Counted from the first letter of the stretch, positions 8,686-17,695 are shown. The stretch is DNA of 64,000 nucleotides from Paenirhizobium cremeum (GCF_022884085.1 NZ_JAGGCS010000002.1:434001-498000); one strand, 5' to 3'. The notes: generated from the letters alone by a model not told the origin. Translations and numbers: made by a program.

Positions 8686-10614
8686 CTATTTGGCGGCTGC
8701 CATGAAGTCTGCGGCGCCGCTTTCGAACTGGAGCCGGGCGAGCTTGGCATAGAGACCGCCCTGCTGGATCAGGCTCTGGTGGGTGCCCTGCTCGACAATC
8801 CGCCCGTCATCGAGAACCAGGATGCGGTCGGCCTTGAGAACGGTTGCGAGGCGGTGGGCGATGACGATGGTGGTCCGATTCCGCATCAGCCCGTCGAGAG
8901 CCTTTTGCACAAGCGTCTCGCTTTCGGCATCCAGCGCAGATGTTGCCTCGTCGAGGAGAAGGACAGGGGCATTGCGCAGCAGGGCGCGGGCAATCGCGAT
9001 CCGCTGGCGCTGGCCGCCGGAGAGCGTGATGCCGCGTTCGCCGACCTCGGTCTCGAAACCGCGCTCGAGACGCCTGATGAATTCGCTCGCCTGCGCTGCC
9101 TCCGCCGCCGCCTCCACCATCTCCCGGGTCGCCTGCGGCGAGCCGAAGGCGATGTTCTCGTGGATCGAGGTGGCAAAAATCGTGACGTCCTGCGGCACGA
9201 TGGCCATGCGGTCGCGCAGAGCATGGGGATCGACGTCGCGAAGGTCGAGCCCGTCGAGACGGACGATGCCGCGTGCCGGATCGTAGAAGCGCAGAAGCAG
9301 CGAGAAGACCGTGCTCTTGCCGGCGCCGGAGGGGCCGACGATGGCGATCGTCTCGCCCGCTTCCACCTTGAAGGACAGGCCCTTAAGCGCCGATTTTCCG
9401 GGATGCGAGGGATAGGCGAAGTGCACATCCTCGAAGGTGACCTGGCCGAGCGGCGGCTGGGGCAGAGGGAGCGGGGCGGACGGTGCGGTGATGGCGGAGC
9501 GTTCCTGCAGCAGTTCGGTCAGACGCTCGGCCGCGCCGGAAGCCTGCGAAAGTTCGCCCCAGATCTCCGAGAGCGTGCCCATCGATCCCGCGGCGATTAC
9601 GGAATAGAGGAGGAACTGGCCGAGCGTGCCGGCCGACAGGGTTCCGGCAAGCACGCTTTGCGCACCGAACCAGAGAACGGCGACGACGCTGCCGAAAACC
9701 AGCGAGATGGCGATGCCGGTCAAAAGCGCGCGCGACTTGATGGCGGCGCGGGCGGCCTCATAGGCGTCCTCGACCGTCTGTGCATAGCGCGCCGTTGCTG
9801 CTTTCTCTGCATTGAAGGCCTGCACCGTGCGTGCCGCTCCGATGGTTTCGGCCGCGAAAGAGGAGGCGCTGGCGAGGCGGTCCAGCGCGGCGCGGGAGCG
9901 CTTGCGCACGGAGCGGCCGAAAGCGACCAGCGGGAAGACAATGATCGGGATCGCGATGAGCACCAGCACGGAGAGCCGCGGGCTCGTGTAGATCATCATG
10001 CCCATCGCGCCGAGACAAAGGATGGAGTTGCGCAGCGCCTGGGAGGCGGTGGAGCCGACCGCGGCCTTGATCTGCGTGGTATCCGCCGTCAGGCGCGAGA
10101 CGATCTCACCGGACTGGTTGACGTCGAAAAAGGCGGGAGAGAGCGTCGCGACATGGGCGAAGACCTGCCGGCGCAGGTCGGAGACGATGCGCTCACCGAT
10201 GGTGATGACGTAGTAGTATCGCATGCCGCTTGCCACTGCCAGCACCATGGCCATAATCATCAGCATGCCGAAATAGTTGTTGATGAAGCCGCTATCGGCA
10301 GCGTTGAAGCCGTGGTCGACCATGCGGCGAACGGCAAGCGGGAGCGCGAGCATGGTCGCCGCGGCAAGGCAGAGGAAGAAGATTGCACCGACGACCAGCG
10401 AACGGTGGCGTGCGAGATAGGGCAGAAACTGCGCCAGCGGTCTTAGCGAACGGCGCTTCTTTGCTTCGGTTTCGTCGATTGCTGACACTTCACTCTTCTC
10501 CACCAATGCGCGCGCGAGCGCTTTAGCGCCATGGCTCTTGTTATCCTCGCGCCCTTCATGTATAGGCACCCCATCGAATTGGGAAGCCGTGGCCTGATCG
10601 GACTGCGGCTTCAT
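8686..10614 (-). CDS. ABC exporter, fused permease and ATPase (MsbA/ABCB type)
   Basis: The 642-aa half-transporter has an N-terminal cytoplasmic extension of about 60 residues, a six-helix ABC transmembrane domain (about 65-370) and a complete ATPase: Walker A GPSGAGKST (427-435), signature LSGGQ (531-535), Walker B VLLLDE (551-556) and the switch His in IAHRLA (about 586). All catalytic residues are intact. Such proteins act as homodimers exporting lipids, drugs or peptides. MsbA itself is possible but not shown by context. It is transcribed divergently from rpmE with a gap of only 65 bp. Confidence 0.9.
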   Translation of the reverse strand: MKPQSDQATASQFDGVPIHEGREDNKSHGAKALARALVEKSEVSAIDETEAKKRRSLRPLAQFLPYLARHRSLVVGAIFFLCLAAATMLALPLAVRRMVDHGFNAADSGFINNYFGMLMIMAMVLAVASGMRYYYVITIGERIVSDLRRQVFAHVATLSPAFFDVNQSGEIVSRLTADTTQIKAAVGSTASQALRNSILCLGAMGMMIYTSPRLSVLVLIAIPIIVFPLVAFGRSVRKRSRAALDRLASASSFAAETIGAARTVQAFNAEKAATARYAQTVEDAYEAARAAIKSRALLTGIAISLVFGSVVAVLWFGAQSVLAGTLSAGTLGQFLLYSVIAAGSMGTLSEIWGELSQASGAAERLTELLQERSAITAPSAPLPLPQPPLGQVTFEDVHFAYPSHPGKSALKGLSFKVEAGETIAIVGPSGAGKSTVFSLLLRFYDPARGIVRLDGLDLRDVDPHALRDRMAIVPQDVTIFATSIHENIAFGSPQATREMVEAAAEAAQASEFIRRLERGFETEVGERGITLSGGQRQRIAIARALLRNAPVLLLDEATSALDAESETLVQKALDGLMRNRTTIVIAHRLATVLKADRILVLDDGRIVEQGTHQSLIQQGGLYAKLARLQFESGAADFMAAAK

Positions 10615-10679
10615 TTATTGAATAGGACCGCAAGGCGCAATTGCGTCAAATGGACCTCCGGCACAGCAGGAAGAAAATT

Positions 10680-10901
10680 ATGAAGGCTGACATCCATCCC
10701 GACTACCACACCATCAAAGTGGTCATGACCGATGGCACCGAATACGAAACCCGTTCGACCTGGGGTTCGGAAGGCGCTGTCATGAACCTCGAAATCGACC
10801 CGAAGTCGCATCCGGCATGGACGGGCGGCAACCAGCAGCTCATGGACCGTGGCGGTCGCGTTTCGAAGTTCAACAAGCGTTTCGGCGGCCTCGGTCTCTG
10901 A
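10680..10901 (+). CDS. rpmE: 50S ribosomal protein L31
   Basis: This 73-aa protein is L31, with the N-terminal [19 protein letters not shown] and the C-terminal KFNKRFGG segment that contacts the 5S rRNA region. The zinc-binding CxxC/CxxC cysteines of type-A L31 are absent, so this is the zinc-independent form. The ATG at 10680 follows AGGAAG. A good terminator follows 25 bp after the stop, so the gene is monocistronic. Confidence 0.96.
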   Translation: MKADIHPDYHTIKVVMTDGTEYETRSTWGSEGAVMNLEIDPKSHPAWTGGNQQLMDRGGRVSKFNKRFGGLGL

Positions 10902-10923
10902 TCGACGCTTCAAGATCGTTTCG

Positions 10924-10951
10924 AAAGGCCCGGTTCGTCCGGGCTTTTTTT
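10924..10951 (+). terminator. Rho-independent terminator after rpmE
   Basis: GCCCGG (10928-10933) pairs with CCGGGC (10939-10944) across a 5-base loop and is followed by a run of seven T. Confidence 0.85.
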
Positions 10952-10970
10952 ATGTCCGCCAGGCGGCAAA

Positions 10971-11006
10971 ATAAGAAAAACCCGGCGATGCGGTGAGCAT
11001 GCCGGG
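10971..11006 (-). terminator. Rho-independent terminator after rcdA
   Basis: On the minus strand CCCGGCATGC and GCATCGCCGGG form a bulged hairpin (10981-11006) followed by TTTTTCTTATTTT, 28 bp past the rcdA stop codon. Confidence 0.8.
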
Positions 11007-11033
11007 CAAGTATTCGCTGCGGTGGATCGGTTG

Positions 11034-11549
11034 TCAGTTGGTGCTGAATGCCGTGCGCAGAAGATCAAGCTGGGCCTGGACGCTGTTTTCGTTGTCCGGC
11101 ACGATCGTCGCATCCGACGGGCGATAGATTTCGCGGTCGAGCAGGGCGATGCGGTTTTGCAGGCGGAGCGAGCGTTCGACCAGGTCGCGGAAGGATTCCG
11201 GCAGGTCGTTCCAGCCCGGCGCATTGCGATCGACGTTGAAGCCGTCAAGACGCACCTTGCTCTTTTCCGACAAGACCTGTTCGCGGCTCATTTCGCCGTT
11301 GTTGACGGCGCGCTGCAGCAGCAGCCAGGAGGCCATCTGCATCAGGCGGGTGGTGAGGCGCATGGATTCGGCAGCGTAGAGGACGGACGCCATGCGCGGC
11401 AGAACCTTTGCGGCGGCGCGACCGGGGCCATCCAGATAGGCGGCGGTTTCTTCGACAAGTCCCATGCCTTCGGCATAGGTCGCCTTGAACTGAGACGATG
11501 CGGCAGCACGGCCCGCAAAGCTCACGGTATTCAATCCGAGTTCAGACAT
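11034..11549 (-). CDS. rcdA: RcdA, regulator of CtrA degradation (DUF1465)
   Basis: The 171-aa all-helical protein matches the DUF1465 family, whose founding member is Caulobacter RcdA. In Caulobacter, RcdA is an adaptor that, with CpdR and PopA, delivers the cell-cycle regulator CtrA to the ClpXP protease at the cell pole. The conserved helical core MASVLYAAESMRLTTRLMQ lies around residues 53-71, and the variable C-terminal tail should be flexible. Its 365-bp upstream gap carries two exact CtrA boxes on the coding strand. The gene appears monocistronic with its own terminator. Confidence 0.88.
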   Translation of the reverse strand: MSELGLNTVSFAGRAAASSQFKATYAEGMGLVEETAAYLDGPGRAAAKVLPRMASVLYAAESMRLTTRLMQMASWLLLQRAVNNGEMSREQVLSEKSKVRLDGFNVDRNAPGWNDLPESFRDLVERSLRLQNRIALLDREIYRPSDATIVPDNENSVQAQLDLLRTAFSTN

Positions 11550-11667
11550 CGATTCACCCCTGTTTTACGCATCACTTTTTATCATGAACGGAGGTGTAAC
11601 TTACTTGTTCCCGCCGTCTTTCATGACGCTACGATGCTACCAATACCGCAAACGCGCAAGCCGTTTC

Positions 11668-11682
11668 TTAAAGAAGGGTTAA
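11668..11682 (-). promoter_or_regulatory. CtrA box 1 upstream of rcdA
   Basis: This is an exact TTAA-N7-TTAA match. Read on the rcdA strand it is TTAACCCTTCTTTAAG, which also fits the extended TTAACC consensus half. It lies 119-133 bp upstream of the rcdA start codon. Confidence 0.75.
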
Positions 11683-11713
11683 TTCCCACAATTTTGCGGA
11701 AACCGGGCGCAAC

Positions 11714-11741
11714 GGAAAAGAAGAGCCGCAAAAGCGGCTCT
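11714..11741 (-). terminator. Rho-independent terminator after the MFS/DUF1192 unit
   Basis: AGAGCCGC (11722-11729) and GCGGCTCT (11734-11741) form a perfect 8-bp stem with a 4-base loop. Minus-strand reading continues into TCTTTTCC. It lies about 170 bp downstream of the DUF1192 stop and upstream of the rcdA promoter region. Confidence 0.7.
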
Positions 11742-11837
11742 CAAGGTAAAACAGGGAGAAAAATCAGACGAATTCGCCACGTGGAGAAATGGCCTGAATC
11801 CAGAAGAACTGGATGGAATTACATTCGCGCAAAAGGC

Positions 11838-11852
11838 TTAACAAAAGGTTAA
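11838..11852 (-). promoter_or_regulatory. CtrA box 2 in the rcdA upstream region
   Basis: This is a second exact TTAA-N7-TTAA. On the rcdA strand it is TTAACCTTTTGTTAAG, again with the TTAACC half and nearly identical flanks (GGAA before it) to box 1. It is 289-303 bp upstream of rcdA and 62 bp past the DUF1192 stop. The rest of 11550-11913 holds a terminator and two GANTC methylation sites (11551 and 11796) but no gene. Confidence 0.7.
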
Positions 11853-11913
11853 TTCCAAGTTGAAGCTCTGAAATTTCCCGGTTCGGTACAAAATAGAGGC
11901 AAAATACGCAGTA

Positions 11914-12108
11914 TTATACTTTAGGTCGAAAGAAGCTGTCGGCTGCGCGCTTGCCGGCGTCCTTGCGAGCGATCTCCGCCTCGATCCGCGCGATCTCCTC
12001 CAGGAGCGCTGCGATTCGGGCGTGCAGTTCCTCTGCGGAAACGCTGGAAAGGTCGCTGCCGATCTCGTGGATCACGGGTTTCCTGGGGCGTTCCTCGTCG
12101 AATGTCAT
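11914..12108 (-). CDS. DUF1192 small protein
   Basis: The 64-aa protein matches the DUF1192 family of alphaproteobacteria. Its core is SAEELHARIAALLEEIARIE (about residues 24-43), which predicts a short coiled coil, and it ends in the family-typical ADSFFR. No function is known. Its ATG overlaps the stop of the upstream MFS gene by four bases (ATGA), so the two are translationally coupled. Confidence 0.85.
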   Translation of the reverse strand: MTFDEERPRKPVIHEIGSDLSSVSAEELHARIAALLEEIARIEAEIARKDAGKRAADSFFRPKV

Positions 12109-13400
12109 GGGTTTGCCTCCTTCGGCGGCGGATTGCCGCCGGTCTCATGCGGTTCCTGCAGCGGTGCGGCGCGGGGATCGAGCGTCAGGCTTTCCGGCGT
12201 GCTCATCGGCGAGGCGGTCACCGGAATGTTCGGGACGTTTTCGCGATCGGCAGCCGGAATCGCCGCGCGCAGGCGGCTGCGGTAGATAGCGTAGGCGGTG
12301 AGCAGGACATGGGCCGTGGCCGTAACCGCGAACAGCGCATAGGGGCCGAGCTGAGTCATGACCGGACCGCCGATGGTCGGGCCGATAATGGTGCCGATAC
12401 CGTAGAGCAGCAGCAGGCCGCCGGACACTTTCACGAAATCGTCGGTCGTGGCGAAGTCGTTGGCATGAGCGACGGCGATGGGATAGAGCGCGTTTGCGGC
12501 TGCGCCATAAAAGGCGACGAAGACGATCATCATCACCGGATCTGCCGGGCGAAACACGACGAGCACCAGTGCCGCCAGCGCTGCCATGGCGGACAGGGCG
12601 GCGAGTACATAGCGGCGGTCCGTCCTATCCGACGCCTTGCCGGAGGGAAACTGCATGATCGCGCCGAGAAAGATGGTGATCGACAGCATGATCGCGATGA
12701 CGCTCGGCGACAGGCCGGCGCGGGCGCCGAACACGGCTCCCAGCGTGCCATATGCACCGTTGGCGATGCCGATCAGCAGGATGCCGACAAAGGAGACCGG
12801 TGAGTTGCGGTAAAGCGTCGGCAGATCGAGGCTGACGGATTTGAGCGGCTGGGGGCTTGCGGCTGTCGACATGGTGGTCGGCAGCACGGCCACGCAATAG
12901 AGCATGCCGCAGATCATGAACAGGATGGTGGTCGACGGATCGAAGACGCCGACCAGCATCTGTCCGCCGACGACACCGATCAGCGTAATGGAGATGTAGA
13001 AGGAGAAGATCGTTCCGCGCGTCTCGTTGGTCGCGCGCTCGTTCAACCAGCTTTCGATAATCATCGAGGTGCCGGCCGTAGAGAAGCCGGTGATGGCGCG
13101 CAGGGCCACCCACCAATAGTCGTCGACGACGATGCCGGTCAGCAGCGCGATCAGCGAAATCAGAGAAACGAAAGCCGAGAAGGCCCTGACATGGCCGACC
13201 CGCATGACCAGCTTGGGTGCGATGAAGCAGCCGAGCACGAAGCCCGTCGCCCACGAGGTTCCGAGAAAGCCGAGGATCTCGTTGGAATAGCCTTCCTCCG
13301 CGCCGCGCACAGGCAGCAGCAGACCGTGCAGGCCATTGCCGAGAAAGAGGAAGAGGGTGCCCATGAGAAGGGCCATGACAGGCAGGAGATTTCGTCGCAT
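12105..13400 (-). CDS. MFS transporter (YcaD-like family)
   Basis: The 431-aa protein has about 12 hydrophobic helices, with MFS loop motifs such as SGKASDRTDRRYVL between helices in the second half (about residues 250-265). It resembles the YcaD/CsbX-type MFS group, whose substrates are unknown. The C-terminal 30 residues are proline-rich and cytoplasmic. It is the first gene of a two-gene unit with DUF1192. The 180 bp upstream separate it from a divergent small membrane protein. Confidence 0.85.
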   Translation of the reverse strand: MRRNLLPVMALLMGTLFLFLGNGLHGLLLPVRGAEEGYSNEILGFLGTSWATGFVLGCFIAPKLVMRVGHVRAFSAFVSLISLIALLTGIVVDDYWWVALRAITGFSTAGTSMIIESWLNERATNETRGTIFSFYISITLIGVVGGQMLVGVFDPSTTILFMICGMLYCVAVLPTTMSTAASPQPLKSVSLDLPTLYRNSPVSFVGILLIGIANGAYGTLGAVFGARAGLSPSVIAIMLSITIFLGAIMQFPSGKASDRTDRRYVLAALSAMAALAALVLVVFRPADPVMMIVFVAFYGAAANALYPIAVAHANDFATTDDFVKVSGGLLLLYGIGTIIGPTIGGPVMTQLGPYALFAVTATAHVLLTAYAIYRSRLRAAIPAADRENVPNIPVTASPMSTPESLTLDPRAAPLQEPHETGGNPPPKEANP

Positions 13401-13580
13401 GGCGTCTCTGTCGGTCGGTTATGCTTTATGGATTGAAGGAAGGATCTGTAACGTCGCAGTCTAGCGCAAGGTCCCTAGCGATATCTGAACGATATAGTGC
13501 TTGCGACAGAAATTTCTGGCGGGCAAAAGTGTCGCCGTTGTGACCGTGCCGGATTCGGCTGCACGAAAGGTTTCTCGACC

Positions 13581-13739
13581 GTGGTGAACAAGCTGATCGC
13601 CGTCCTGCTGATGCTCGCCATGGCGATCCAGGTCATCAAGCCGCTGGGCCTCCCCGGTCTGCGCTGCCGCGCGGATTTCTGGAAGATTGCGCTGATCGCC
13701 TTCGTGATCTGGTCGGTGACGTTGCTGATCCGGCCTTAA
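13581..13739 (+). CDS. Small membrane protein, 52 aa, function unknown
   Basis: The likely product starts at a GTG (13581, with a second GTG at 13584) preceded by GAAAGG. It has two hydrophobic segments, LIAVLLMLAMAIQVI (about residues 4-18) and IALIAFVIWSVTLLI (about 36-50), separated by a short PLGLPGLRCRADFWK loop, so it is a probable two-helix inner-membrane hairpin. The reading frame extends upstream without a stop to 13497, but that part lacks a ribosome site and looks non-coding. The gene ends 6 bp from the convergent PhzF gene. Confidence 0.6.
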   Translation: MVNKLIAVLLMLAMAIQVIKPLGLPGLRCRADFWKIALIAFVIWSVTLLIRP

Positions 13740-13745
13740 GGGCCA

Positions 13746-14654
13746 TCAGAGGGAAATCGCGCCGCGCATGACCTCGACGCAGCCGCCGGTGACCCTAACG
13801 TTTTCCAGGACGCCTTCCCGGCTTTCGATATCGAGACGGATCAGGCTGCGGCGCCCCATTTCGACACCCTGTTCGATAAGCAGGTGCCGCCGGCCCGTTG
13901 CGTTGGACAGCATGGCCAGATAGGCGCCGAGGGCGGCGGAAGCGCTGCCGGTCGCCGGATCTTCCGGGACATTGTCCAGCGGCGCGAACATGCGGGCGCG
14001 GATGTGATCCTTGCCGGCGTGGGTGTAAAGGAAGGTGGAGCAATCGCTTTCCTCATGCGGAAAAGCCTGTTTCAGCGCCCTGACTGCGTCGATATTCGGT
14101 CCCGCCCGGCCCAAGGCGTCGAGGCTTGTGACTTCGGCGACGATGAACTTGAGGCCGACGGAAACGAAGCTCGGCAGATGGCTGGCAGTGGCGATGTCCG
14201 AGGGGTGCAGCGAGACGCATGGGGCAAGTGCTGCCGCCTCGACGCTGGAACCGACGACGAGGGGACCCGGCGCACGAATGGTTGCGCCGGTCACATCCGC
14301 CCCGGTCTTCACCAGCGCGACCTCGACCGGGCCGGCCTTCTCCTCGAAACGCATGACAGGGCCGGCGGGCCTGCCGAAGACGAGGCCCTGCCGGCCGAGC
14401 ACGAAGGCGGTGCCGACATTCGGATGGCCGGCGAAGGGAATTTCCGTGGTGGGCGTGAAGATCCGGACCTCGGCGGTATCGGTCTCATCGCGGGGCGGCA
14501 GGACGAAGGTGCTTTCCGAATAGCCGAATTCGGTGGCGATCTGCTGCATCTCCCGGTCCGTCAGGTCGCGTGCATCGGGAATGACGGCCAGCGGATTGCC
14601 GGCGAAACGCGTGTCCGTGAACACATCGACGGTGACGAAGGGGATGGAACGCAT
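13746..14654 (-). CDS. PhzF-family isomerase/epimerase
   Basis: The 302-aa protein has the PhzF double barrel: FAGNPLAVI (about residues 17-25), the catalytic glutamate in YSESTF (E47), GHPNVGTAFVL (about 77) and the second-lobe PATGSASAALGAYL (about 225). PhzF acts in phenazine synthesis, but most family members, like this one, sit outside phenazine clusters and have unknown substrates. GGGAG lies 7 bases before the chosen ATG at 14654. It follows the PACE gene by 30 bp, so the two likely form one transcript. Confidence 0.88.
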   Translation of the reverse strand: MRSIPFVTVDVFTDTRFAGNPLAVIPDARDLTDREMQQIATEFGYSESTFVLPPRDETDTAEVRIFTPTTEIPFAGHPNVGTAFVLGRQGLVFGRPAGPVMRFEEKAGPVEVALVKTGADVTGATIRAPGPLVVGSSVEAAALAPCVSLHPSDIATASHLPSFVSVGLKFIVAEVTSLDALGRAGPNIDAVRALKQAFPHEESDCSTFLYTHAGKDHIRARMFAPLDNVPEDPATGSASAALGAYLAMLSNATGRRHLLIEQGVEMGRRSLIRLDIESREGVLENVRVTGGCVEVMRGAISL

Positions 14655-14684
14655 GATTATCTCCCGAGGTTTCAGCACTTTGTT

Positions 14685-15125
14685 TCAGCCGGCCGCCTGG
14701 TCCCAGTACCGCCATTGCGGAATGGGGAAGATACGGTCGTAGGCCCAGTTAAAGACGAAGGCATAGACCATGTAGAAGAGCGAGAAGGAGACGTCCATCA
14801 CCACGGCATGCCAGAGGCTCACAACCAGATACCAGGCGATCAAGGGGGCGAGTACGAGGAGCAAGCCCGCCTCGAACAGGGCCGCATGCAGAATGCGGAT
14901 CGCGACAGTCTTGGCCGTGCCGCCGGCCAGGCGTTGCATGGCGTGGTCGAAGCCGAGATTGTAGACGTAGTTCCACAGCATCGCGATGGCCGCACTGCCG
15001 ACGCTGATGACGCCGATATCGTGCAACGGAAGGGAATAGACCCAGGCGCCAAGCGGGGTAATGATGCCGAGGGCGATGACTTCGAAGCTGATGGCGTGAC
15101 GGATTCGGTCGCTGGTCGAGCGCAT
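14685..15125 (-). CDS. PACE-family membrane protein (BTP repeats)
   Basis: The 146-aa protein has four membrane helices arranged as two related pairs, each opened by an R(H/I)xHAxxFE-like motif: IRHAISFEV near residue 10 and RILHAALFEAG near residue 80. This is the bacterial transmembrane pair signature of PACE transporters such as AceI, which export chlorhexidine and biogenic diamines. The glutamate needed for coupling in AceI (E15) is matched by the E of ISFEV. The start is the ATG at 15125 preceded by GGGAG; the longer frame lacks a ribosome site. Confidence 0.85.
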   Translation of the reverse strand: MRSTSDRIRHAISFEVIALGIITPLGAWVYSLPLHDIGVISVGSAAIAMLWNYVYNLGFDHAMQRLAGGTAKTVAIRILHAALFEAGLLLVLAPLIAWYLVVSLWHAVVMDVSFSLFYMVYAFVFNWAYDRIFPIPQWRYWDQAAG

Positions 15126-15253
15126 TTTTGTCTCCCGTAGAGGGTATTTCGGGTCGTCCCGGTCAAATGCCCAATATAGGGAGAGGTCGTCCTCAGCGGT
15201 GTCGATTATAGTTTTCCCGTCCGGGGTGGCAAGCGTTACCATGCAAGAACGAA

Positions 15254-15279
15254 GAAGCCCCGCCTTGCGGCAGGGCTTC
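15254..15279 (-). terminator. Likely terminator after class I aldolase
   Basis: GAAGCCC and GGGCTTC outer arms, with further GC pairs inside, form a hairpin followed on the minus strand by TTCGTTCTT. It lies 25 bp past the aldolase stop. Confidence 0.6.
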
Positions 15280-15303
15280 GAAGATCTTCGGTAAACGCGC
15301 CGA

Positions 15304-16200
15304 TCAGGCCTTGTTCACGCTTGCTGCGTAGATCTCTTCGATCGTCTCGGCCAGGCTCGAATTGAACTCGGAGTCGGTCATGGTGACGCGCAGGTTCTCC
15401 GTCAGGGCGCGCGAGAAGCTCGCGATCATGCCGTGGTTCCGGCTCAGCTTTTCGCAGGCATCGGCGCGGCTGTAGCCGCCGGAAAGGGCGACGACCCGGA
15501 CGACCGACTTGTGGGCGACCAAGGGAGCGTAGAAATCGTCAACCGTCGGGATCGTCACCTTCAGCATGACGCTTTCGCCTGCGGGAAGCTTGTCGAGCTG
15601 GCCGGCGATCTCGTCGCGCAGAATGGCTTCGGCCTCGCTCTTTGTCGGGCTCTTGATGGAAACTTCAGGCTCGACGATCGGGACGAGGCCCTGGCCGATT
15701 ATCTGGCGGGCCACCTCGAACTGCTGCTTGACGACGGCGGCAATACCGGCCTTGTCGGCATGGGCGATGACCGAGCGCATCTTGGTGCCGAAAATTCCCT
15801 TTTCGCGGCCGCGGATCAGAAGCGCGTCCAGATCCGGCATCGGCTTCATCAGCTGAACGCCGTTTTCTTCGGCGCCAAGACCCTTGTCGACCTTGAGAAA
15901 GGGCACAACGCCGCGCTTTTCCCAGAGATAGGAGGGAACGGCCTGACCGTCGACGTCGCCGTCCATGGTCCGCTCGAACAGGATGGCGCCGATAACCTTG
16001 TCGCCCGAAAAGGCGGGCGCGCTCATGATGCGGACGCGCATGGCGTGCATCAGGCGGAACATTTCCTCGTCACCCTGGTATTCGGTTTCGGCAATGCCGT
16101 AGAGACGCAAAGCTCCGGGAGTTGAACCGCCGCTCTGATCCAGCGCCGCAATGAAACCAGGCGCCGAGCTGATCTTGTTCAACATCTTCGCGTCCACCAT
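15304..16200 (-). CDS. fbaB: Class I fructose-bisphosphate aldolase
   Basis: The 298-aa protein matches bacterial class I aldolases that cleave fructose-1,6-bisphosphate through a Schiff base. ALDQSGGSTPGAL (about residues 19-31), VEPEV (about 176-180), the probable Schiff-base lysine in MLKVTIP (K214) and the phosphate-binding LSGGYSR (about 238) are all present. GGAG lies 7 bases before the ATG. It follows pgk in the same direction across a 292-bp gap containing the pgk terminator, so it probably has its own promoter. It completes a tkt-gap-pgk-aldolase cluster. Confidence 0.93.
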   Translation of the reverse strand: MVDAKMLNKISSAPGFIAALDQSGGSTPGALRLYGIAETEYQGDEEMFRLMHAMRVRIMSAPAFSGDKVIGAILFERTMDGDVDGQAVPSYLWEKRGVVPFLKVDKGLGAEENGVQLMKPMPDLDALLIRGREKGIFGTKMRSVIAHADKAGIAAVVKQQFEVARQIIGQGLVPIVEPEVSIKSPTKSEAEAILRDEIAGQLDKLPAGESVMLKVTIPTVDDFYAPLVAHKSVVRVVALSGGYSRADACEKLSRNHGMIASFSRALTENLRVTMTDSEFNSSLAETIEEIYAASVNKA

Positions 16201-16453
16201 ACTTCACTCCTATCCCTAAAAATGGCGCATCACGCGCGCGCGTAAGTTCTGTGATTTGACGACCGATCGGCAATGCCGAGGTCAATCACCGGATCGTTCT
16301 CTACGAGACGTTCGGTCTTCTCAGCCTCTCAAAACTAAGATGACATCGGCGATAACAGAACTTCTACGACAGGAAAATGGCAGCCTAACCTATTGAAACG
16401 ATTGAAATCACTTCAATCGTTTTAAAATTCAATAAAAAATACTTAAAGTTAAT

Positions 16454-16479
16454 GGCGGCAGATTCAAAAATCTGCCGCC
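16454..16479 (-). terminator. Rho-independent terminator after pgk
   Basis: An 11-bp perfect stem (16454-16464 with 16469-16479) with a 4-base loop begins 13 bp past the pgk stop. Minus-strand reading continues into an AT-rich tract with TTTTTT. Confidence 0.8.
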
Positions 16480-16492
16480 TGCGACAATGCGC

Positions 16493-17695
16493 TTATTTGG
16501 AGGAGGAGAGAACCGCCACGCCGGGCAGTTCCTTGCCTTCCATCCATTCGAGGAAGGCGCCGCCTGCCGTCGAGACGTAGCTGAAATCGTCGGCCACGCC
16601 TGCGTGGTTGAGCGCCGAAACCGTATCTCCACCGCCTGCGACGGAGACGAGCCTGCCGGCGCGGGTCTCTTCGGCAGCGTGTTTTGCGGCCGAAACCGTG
16701 GCTGCATCGAAGGGGGCGATTTCGAAGGCGCCGAGCGGACCGTTCCAGACCAGGGTCGACGCCTTGGAGATCCAGTCATTGATCGCCGCGACAGACTTCG
16801 GGCCGACATCGAGCACCATGGCGTCGGCCGGGATGGCCTTGATGTCGACCGTTTCGTTGTCGGCGCCTGCCTTGAACTCGCGGGCGACGACACCGTCTTC
16901 CGGCAGCACGATGGCGCAGCCGGCATCCTTGGCGGTGGCGAGGATCTGTTTCGCGGTCTCGGCAAGGTCATGTTCGCAGAGCGACTTGCCGACATCGATG
17001 CCCTGGGCGGCGAGGAAGGTGTTGGCCATGCCGCCGCCGATCACCAGCGCGTCGACCTTCTTCACCAGGTTGGAGAGGAGGTCGATCTTGGTGGACACCT
17101 TGGCGCCGCCGACGATGGCGACGACCGGTCGCGCCGGATTGCCGAGGCCCTTTTCCAGCGCCTCGAGTTCGGCCTGCATGGTGCGGCCGGCATAGGCGGG
17201 CATGTGGTGGGCGAGGCCCTCAGTGGAGGCGTGGGCACGGTGGGCGGCCGAGAAGGCGTCGTTGACGAAGATATCGCCATTCTTTGCGAGTTCGGCGGTG
17301 AACTCCGGCGTGTTCTTTTCTTCGCCCTTGTGGAAGCGGGTGTTTTCCAGGAGCAGAATATCGCCGTTTTCCATCCTGGCGATGGCGTCTGCCGCGACCG
17401 GGCCGATGCAGTCGGCGGCGAAGGCGACCTTCTGGTCGAGCACTTCCTCGACGGCGGGAGCGATCAGCGAAAGGGACTGGTCGGCGACAGGCTCACCCTT
17501 CGGGCGGCCGAAATGGGCAAGCAGGATGACCTTGGCGCCCTTTTCCGACAGTTCCTTGATCGTCGGAGCAACGCGCTCGATGCGGGTCGTGTCACTGACC
17601 TTGCCGTCGGTGACAGGAACATTGAGGTCGACACGGACAAGAACGCGCTTGCCCGCGATATCGGTGAGATCGTCGAGAGTCTTGAAAGCCGGCAT
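16493..17695 (-). CDS. pgk: Phosphoglycerate kinase
   Basis: The 400-aa enzyme transfers phosphate between 1,3-bisphosphoglycerate and ADP. The PGK signature [11 protein letters not shown] (about residues 18-28), the HFGRP substrate loop (about 62) and the nucleotide-binding GGGDTVSAL (about 370) are intact. Its length is normal for the family. The start is the ATG at 17695. It lies 77 bp downstream of the antiporter gene on the same strand and belongs to the glycolytic cluster. Confidence 0.96.
   Translation of the reverse strand: MPAFKTLDDLTDIAGKRVLVRVDLNVPVTDGKVSDTTRIERVAPTIKELSEKGAKVILLAHFGRPKGEPVADQSLSLIAPAVEEVLDQKVAFAADCIGPVAADAIARMENGDILLLENTRFHKGEEKNTPEFTAELAKNGDIFVNDAFSAAHRAHASTEGLAHHMPAYAGRTMQAELEALEKGLGNPARPVVAIVGGAKVSTKIDLLSNLVKKVDALVIGGGMANTFLAAQGIDVGKSLCEHDLAETAKQILATAKDAGCAIVLPEDGVVAREFKAGADNETVDIKAIPADAMVLDVGPKSVAAINDWISKASTLVWNGPLGAFEIAPFDAATVSAAKHAAEETRAGRLVSVAGGGDTVSALNHAGVADDFSYVSTAGGAFLEWMEGKELPGVAVLSSSK

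Noticed and set aside
8683..10446. Long plus-strand reading frame opposite the ABC exporter
   Set aside because: It is antisense to an intact ABC exporter with all ATPase motifs, has no recognisable domain and a composition (Arg/Gly/Asp-rich) typical of reverse-strand frames in high-GC genes.
13497..13580. Upstream extension of the 52-aa membrane protein, carrying Cys pairs
   Set aside because: The extension lacks a ribosome site and a strong start, while GAAAGG precedes the GTG at 13581. The Cys pairs are probably coincidental.
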